From: Hephaestia mangrovi
GTDB lineage: Bacteria; Pseudomonadota; Alphaproteobacteria; Sphingomonadales; Sphingomonadaceae
Assembly (NCBI RefSeq): GCF_019880555.1
Contig: NZ_JAINVU010000001.1
Coordinates: 620,001 to 684,000 of the forward strand
DNA: 64,000 nt
Reading direction: 5' to 3'
The notes below the pieces were generated by a model that saw only the letters and a list, made by a program, of their open reading frames with translations, searched no databases and was not told the DNA's origin. The first letter of the stretch is position 1, and each line of letters opens with the position of its first letter. Position numbers and translations under genes: made by a program. Below are positions 60,384-64,000 of this stretch, in pieces.

Positions 60384-61237
60384 TCCCGCTTGCGGCGCCC
60401 GAAATGCCGGCGAGCGGCGCGCTCAACGTGCTCGCCGCGCTGCTCGAATCGCGCACCGGCCAGCAGATCGCGGCCAATCGCGCGTGGCGCGTCGAAACGA
60501 CGCTGAAACCGCTGATGCGCGCGCGCGATATCGCCGGGCTCGATCAGCTCGTCTCGGCGATCCTCGACGGCAAGCATCCCGATCTCGCCGACAAGGTGGT
60601 GGACGCATTGCTCAATCAGGAGAGCTTCTTCTATCGCGACGCCGCGATCTTCGAGATGATCGCGGCCGCCGTCAGCGCGCTCGATTCGCTGGCATTGGGG
60701 CGGCGCGTACGCATCTGGTCCGCCGGGTGCGCGAACGGGCAGGAGCCGCTGTCGCTGGCGATGCTGTTCGCCGAGCGCGAGGAAGCGGGCGGCCCGCAGG
60801 CGCCGGAGATCGTCGCTACCGACGTTTCCGAAGCGGCGCTCGCACGGGGGCGGGCAGGGCGTTATTCGCAATTCGAAATACAGCGCGGCTTGCCGATCCG
60901 GCGGATGATGCGCTGGTTCGATCAGGAGGGCGAGGATTGGATCGCCAAGCCCGATCTCGTCCGCCGCATCCAGTTCAAGCGGCAAAATCTGGTCGGCGAC
61001 CCGCCGCCGATCGGGCGCTTTGATATCGTGCTGTGCCGCAACGTGCTGCTCTACCTGTCGGCATCGCACCGTGGCCGGGTGTTCGCCCGCATGGCCGAGG
61101 TGATCCGGCCCGGCGGGCTGCTCGTGCTTGGCGCCGGTGAGACGGTGATCGGCCAGACGAGGGCCTTTACCCCCTCGGGCCGCTTCAAGGGTTTCTACGA
61201 GGCCACCGGGCTGGGATGCGCCAGCGTCGCGGCCTGA
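60380..61237 (+). CDS. cheR: Chemoreceptor methyltransferase CheR
   Basis: The 285-residue SAM-dependent enzyme methylates receptor glutamates. The N-terminal helical domain (1-75) precedes the catalytic domain with LLNQESFFYRDAAIFEM, RIWSAGCANGQEPLSLAML, IVATDVSEAALARGRAG and FDIVLCRNVLLYL. These match the canonical CheR order. The start overlaps the cheB stop. The gene closes the cheA-cheW-cheY-cheB-cheR cluster; no chemoreceptor or cheD is in the window. Confidence 0.94.
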   Translation: MIPLAAPEMPASGALNVLAALLESRTGQQIAANRAWRVETTLKPLMRARDIAGLDQLVSAILDGKHPDLADKVVDALLNQESFFYRDAAIFEMIAAAVSALDSLALGRRVRIWSAGCANGQEPLSLAMLFAEREEAGGPQAPEIVATDVSEAALARGRAGRYSQFEIQRGLPIRRMMRWFDQEGEDWIAKPDLVRRIQFKRQNLVGDPPPIGRFDIVLCRNVLLYLSASHRGRVFARMAEVIRPGGLLVLGAGETVIGQTRAFTPSGRFKGFYEATGLGCASVAA

Positions 61238-61298
61238 GCGCACGGCAAACCCCGTCCGACAGTTGATTTTCCGCCCGACCCGCGACAAGCCGGGCGAT

Positions 61299-61988
61299 AT
61301 GAAGCCGATCGACGCGCCCTCGCCCAATTTCGACGCGCGTGCGCTGCCGATCTCGATGATCGTGCTGCATTATACCGGCATGCAGGATGCGCAGTCGGCG
61401 ATCGAGCGGCTGCGCGATCCCGAAGCCAAGGTCTCGGCGCATTATGTCGTCGATGAGGACGGCAGCGTGCTTCGGCTGGTCGATGAGGCGAACCGCGCCT
61501 GGCACGCCGGCAAGTCGCACTGGCGCGGGGTGGACGACGTCAATTCGGCCAGCGTCGGGATCGAGATCGTCAATCCCGGTCACGATTGGGGCTATCGCGC
61601 CTTTCCCGACGCCCAGGTCGCCAGCGTCCTGCGCCTCGTCGCCGAGATCAAGGACCGCCACGAGATCACGCGCGGCAATATCGTCGGCCATTCGGATATC
61701 GCGCCGGCGCGCAAGCGCGATCCCGGCGAATTGTTTCCCTGGCACGAGCTTGCCCGCCGCCGGCTCGCGCTGCCGCGGCCGACCAGGAACCTCGTCGATC
61801 CTGGCTGGGGTGAGGGCGGCTTCCTGATGGCGCTCGAGCGGTTCGGCTATGATGTCGGCGATCCGATGGCGGCGATCATGGCGTTCCAGCGCCGTTTCCG
61901 CCCCGAGCTGATCGACGGCGAGATCGACGCCGAACTGCGCATGATCCTGCTCGCGCTGCTCCTGCCCAAGCCGCAAGGGGACGATTGA
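61299..61988 (+). CDS. N-acetylmuramoyl-L-alanine amidase (AmpD/AmiD type)
   Basis: The 229-residue Zn-dependent amidase cleaves muramyl-L-alanine bonds. The amidase_2 domain has ISMIVLHYTGMQDAQSAI with a metal His, SAHYVVDEDGSVLRLVDE, ASVGIEIVNPGHDWGY and VGHSDIAPARKRDPGELF with the second His and the active-site Lys/Asp region. A C-terminal peptidoglycan-binding-like helix set (FGYDVGDPMAAIMAFQRRFR) follows. There is no signal peptide, so a cytoplasmic recycling role is possible. ATG 61299 was preferred over an upstream TTG at 61263. Confidence 0.9.
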   Translation: MKPIDAPSPNFDARALPISMIVLHYTGMQDAQSAIERLRDPEAKVSAHYVVDEDGSVLRLVDEANRAWHAGKSHWRGVDDVNSASVGIEIVNPGHDWGYRAFPDAQVASVLRLVAEIKDRHEITRGNIVGHSDIAPARKRDPGELFPWHELARRRLALPRPTRNLVDPGWGEGGFLMALERFGYDVGDPMAAIMAFQRRFRPELIDGEIDAELRMILLALLLPKPQGDD

Positions 61989-62062
61989 GGAGGCTTGTGG
62001 TTCAGCTTGCGCTGAACCGGTGCCGCTTCCCATAACGCCGGCCGGGCGCTATGGGCCGAAAC

Positions 62063-62433
62063 GCCAGAGGGTCGGGCGGCCGCGGGGGCTTCGTGCCCGC
62101 GAGGAAAGTCCGGGCTCCACGGAAACGACGGTGGCGGGTAACGCCCGCCGGGGGTGACCCCAGGGAAAGTGCCACAGAGAGCAGACCGCCGATGCTCGCA
62201 TCGCGAGCAGGCAAGGGTGAAAGGGTGCGGCAAGAGCGCACCGCGGGCCTGGTGACAGGACCGGCTTGGCAAACCCCACCGGGAGCAAGACCGAATAGGG
62301 GCGCCACATGGGCATCGTTCCGGCCCGGCGCCCGGGTTGGTTGCTCGACCCCGGATGCGAATCCGGGGCTAGAGGAATGGCCGCCCATCGCCTGCCAAGG
62401 CGTGGACAGAACCCGGCTTACAGACCCTCTGGC
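62063..62433 (+). ncRNA. rnpB: RNase P RNA component (class A)
   Basis: RNase P RNA is the catalytic part of the enzyme that matures tRNA 5' ends. The conserved P4 strand GAGGAAAGTCCGGGCTCCAC lies at 62101-62120. Its counterpart near the 3' end, ACAGAACCCGGCTTA, lies at about 62406-62420. The outer ends pair: GCCAGAGGGTC at 62063-62073 with GACCCTCTGGC at 62423-62433. The length of about 371 nt fits alphaproteobacterial class A RNase P. Ends are inferred from the P1 pairing. Confidence 0.95.
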
Positions 62434-62483
62434 GATTTCTCTCGATCCGCGACATAATCGCAAAACAAAACAGGGGGATCGCG

Positions 62484-64000
62484 ATGAGGGGACGATTTCT
62501 TTTCGGCGCCGCGCTGATGTCGGCGGGCGGAGTGGCTGCGGCCGCGCAACAGCAGCCGGAGACGACCGTGCAGCAGGATTTCGACCGCGCGACCCAGCTC
62601 AGCGACGGCACCGACAAGGTGGCTGCGCTTGCCGCGTGGCAGGCGCTCGAACGGCGCATCAGCGCGAACAAGCGCAGCCATGCAATCGTGCTGGTACGCA
62701 AGAGCGAGGTGCTGTTCGATCTTGGCCATAAGGATGATGCGATCGCGGCAGCCAAGGCCGGGCTCGCCGACCTCCCGGAGACCGATCATACCCTCGATAA
62801 CGACCGCATGCGGGCGGAGCGCAATCTTGGCGGCGTGGCCGAATCGTCGCTCGATTATGCTGGGGCAGCGGTCTATTATCGCCGCGCGCTCCCTCTGGCG
62901 GCGACGCCGGTCGACAAGCTCGCAATATTGCGCGGGTTGATCCAGACGGGAATCTTCACCGATCCGGCGACGGTTGAGCCGGAGTTCGGCCAGGCCGACA
63001 CCCTGCTCGGACAGATCAAGGCGGATCGCACTGTCAAAGCGATGTTCGCGCGCTTGCGTGACCAGTGGCTGATGGCCCAAGGCAAGTACGATGCGGCGGC
63101 CAAGGCCGCGAAAGGTGCGGTTGAGGACCTTGGCGGCCTAACGGTGCTGACCGATATCAACGATGCCGCGGCACGGTCCGATACGGCGATCGCCCTGCTA
63201 CTCGCCGGTCAATCAGATGAAGCGCGCAAGTATATGGCCTATACCGGCGCCGGCCAGTTGCCGGGCAACGAGTTCGATCCCGGCGCGGAGATGACGGTGC
63301 CGCCGTGCGGCGGCGATTCCGGGTTGAGGCCCCAGGATGCAGCGGTCGTCCAGTTCAGCGTCGGCGACGACGGCCGGGTCATCGACAGCCAGCCGGTTTA
63401 TGCAGCGGGCGGCGGCGCCGCGGCGCTGGCCTTCGCCAAGGCGGCGCGCGATTGGTCCTGGACGCCGGAACAGGCAAAGAAGCTGCCACCCTTCTTTCGG
63501 TATAGCGCGCGGGTCGAGTTGCGCTGCTCTACGGCCTTCGAACGCCCCTCGATCGGAAGTTATCTTGATCAGGATCTCGGCGCCTGGCTGATCGCCAAGG
63601 GCGTGGAACTGCCGCCCCCGCTGACGGGCAGCGACATTGCCGTGCTGCCGCATTTGCGCGAGCGGTTGGCGGCGCAGCAGACGGCGCAGGGAAATGGTGC
63701 GCTGGTGCTGGTGCCGACGCTGATGGCGATCGCGGAAAATGCCGCGAGCGGCCGCGAGGAAATGCACACGATGGCGGTGCGGGCGGTCGCAATTCTCACC
63801 GCCAACGGCGCGACGCCGGTTGCCCGGCTCGCGGCAGAGGCGCTGGTATGGATTTCGGCCGATGCCGAAAGTTGGCGTGCGGCTGATTATGTGCGCGCGG
63901 TTCAGCCGCGGCTGGAAGATCCGTTTTATGCGACTGACCCGGAAGCGCGTTCGGCGATCCGCTTGATGGTTGCAGACCGGCTGCTCGATCATGCGAGCGA
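62484..64000 (+). CDS. Secreted repeat protein with a TonB-like C-terminal-type domain (3' end outside window)
   Basis: The start at 62484 follows AGGGGGATC. A signal peptide (FLFGAALMSAGGVAAAA) is followed by about 230 residues of helical TPR-like repeats (SHAIVLVRKSEVLFDLGHKD, SSLDYAGAAVYYRRALPL). At about 285-355 a beta-strand domain (VVQFSVGDDGRVIDSQPVYA, WTPEQAKKLPPFFRYSARVE) resembles the TonB C-terminal fold. More helices follow to the window end. Similar sphingomonad proteins are annotated as TonB-like or hypothetical. It has no transmembrane anchor like true TonB, so its function is open. Confidence 0.75.
   Translation, partial: MRGRFLFGAALMSAGGVAAAAQQQPETTVQQDFDRATQLSDGTDKVAALAAWQALERRISANKRSHAIVLVRKSEVLFDLGHKDDAIAAAKAGLADLPETDHTLDNDRMRAERNLGGVAESSLDYAGAAVYYRRALPLAATPVDKLAILRGLIQTGIFTDPATVEPEFGQADTLLGQIKADRTVKAMFARLRDQWLMAQGKYDAAAKAAKGAVEDLGGLTVLTDINDAAARSDTAIALLLAGQSDEARKYMAYTGAGQLPGNEFDPGAEMTVPPCGGDSGLRPQDAAVVQFSVGDDGRVIDSQPVYAAGGGAAALAFAKAARDWSWTPEQAKKLPPFFRYSARVELRCSTAFERPSIGSYLDQDLGAWLIAKGVELPPPLTGSDIAVLPHLRERLAAQQTAQGNGALVLVPTLMAIAENAASGREEMHTMAVRAVAILTANGATPVARLAAEALVWISADAESWRAADYVRAVQPRLEDPFYATDPEARSAIRLMVADRLLDHAS

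Overview
The window looks like chromosomal DNA of a Sphingomonas-type alphaproteobacterium. It is strongly GC-rich with large antisense open frames. It carries a sphingomonad-style TonB-dependent receptor, a ChpT phosphotransferase next to chemotaxis genes, a complete exosortase A (XrtA/PEP-CTERM) exopolysaccharide locus, and dispersed short hairpin repeats in the intergenic gaps. No phage, integrase, transposase, tRNA or CRISPR array was found. Two structured RNAs are present: SRP RNA and RNase P RNA.

Layout. 1-2.7 kb: recN (cut by the window edge) and bamD on the minus strand. 2.8-16.4 kb: an amino-sugar (GlcNAc/chitooligosaccharide) locus. It holds a mannose-6-phosphate-isomerase-like gene; nagA, a SIS-domain deaminase and a GntR regulator on the minus strand; and, divergently, a TonB receptor, a GH20 hexosaminidase, a fused EIIA-HPr-EI phosphotransferase and a NagE-type EIICB. 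The implied route is outer-membrane uptake, hydrolysis to GlcNAc, PTS import as GlcNAc-6-P, deacetylation and deamination. An inverted repeat between gntR and the receptor is the likely operator.

16.5-33.5 kb: the XrtA locus. Two alpha/beta hydrolases and an acyl carrier protein run on the minus strand. Divergent from them are an acyl-CoA ligase, PLP decarboxylase, export lipoprotein, chain-length protein, tyrosine kinase, beta-barrel protein, AAA ATPase, deacetylase, FemAB protein, glycosyltransferase, XrtA-EpsI and an AsnB-type amidotransferase. Many of these genes overlap by 1-4 nt. 33.6-38.9 kb: an OmpA-like lipoprotein, a secreted unknown, an XRE/MmyB regulator divergent from a methyltransferase, an esterase and a MAPEG protein. 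39.1-42.7 kb: a probable polyamine pair (type III PLP decarboxylase plus deoxyhypusine-synthase homologue), then a threonine dehydratase with a small membrane protein.

42.9-48.9 kb: a lipoprotein, two hydrolases, two tandem cysteine desulfurases with a 2Fe-2S ferredoxin, and a class A beta-lactamase. 48.9-54.8 kb: SRP RNA, a 20-bp tandem repeat, a YggU protein, dnaX-ybaB, a small membrane protein, mtgA, rpoH and rluD. 54.8-61.2 kb: a JAMM peptidase and chpT, then cheA-cheW-cheY-cheB-cheR. 61.3-64 kb: an amidase, rnpB, and a protein with a TonB-like C-terminal domain cut by the window end.

The most interesting items are: the ACP/ligase/decarboxylase/amidotransferase module embedded in the XrtA locus; the decarboxylase plus DHS-like pair as a candidate homospermidine route; a NagE with a second EIIB domain lacking its cysteine; a CheA with an extra CheW-like and receiver-like tail; and the family of composite hairpin repeats.
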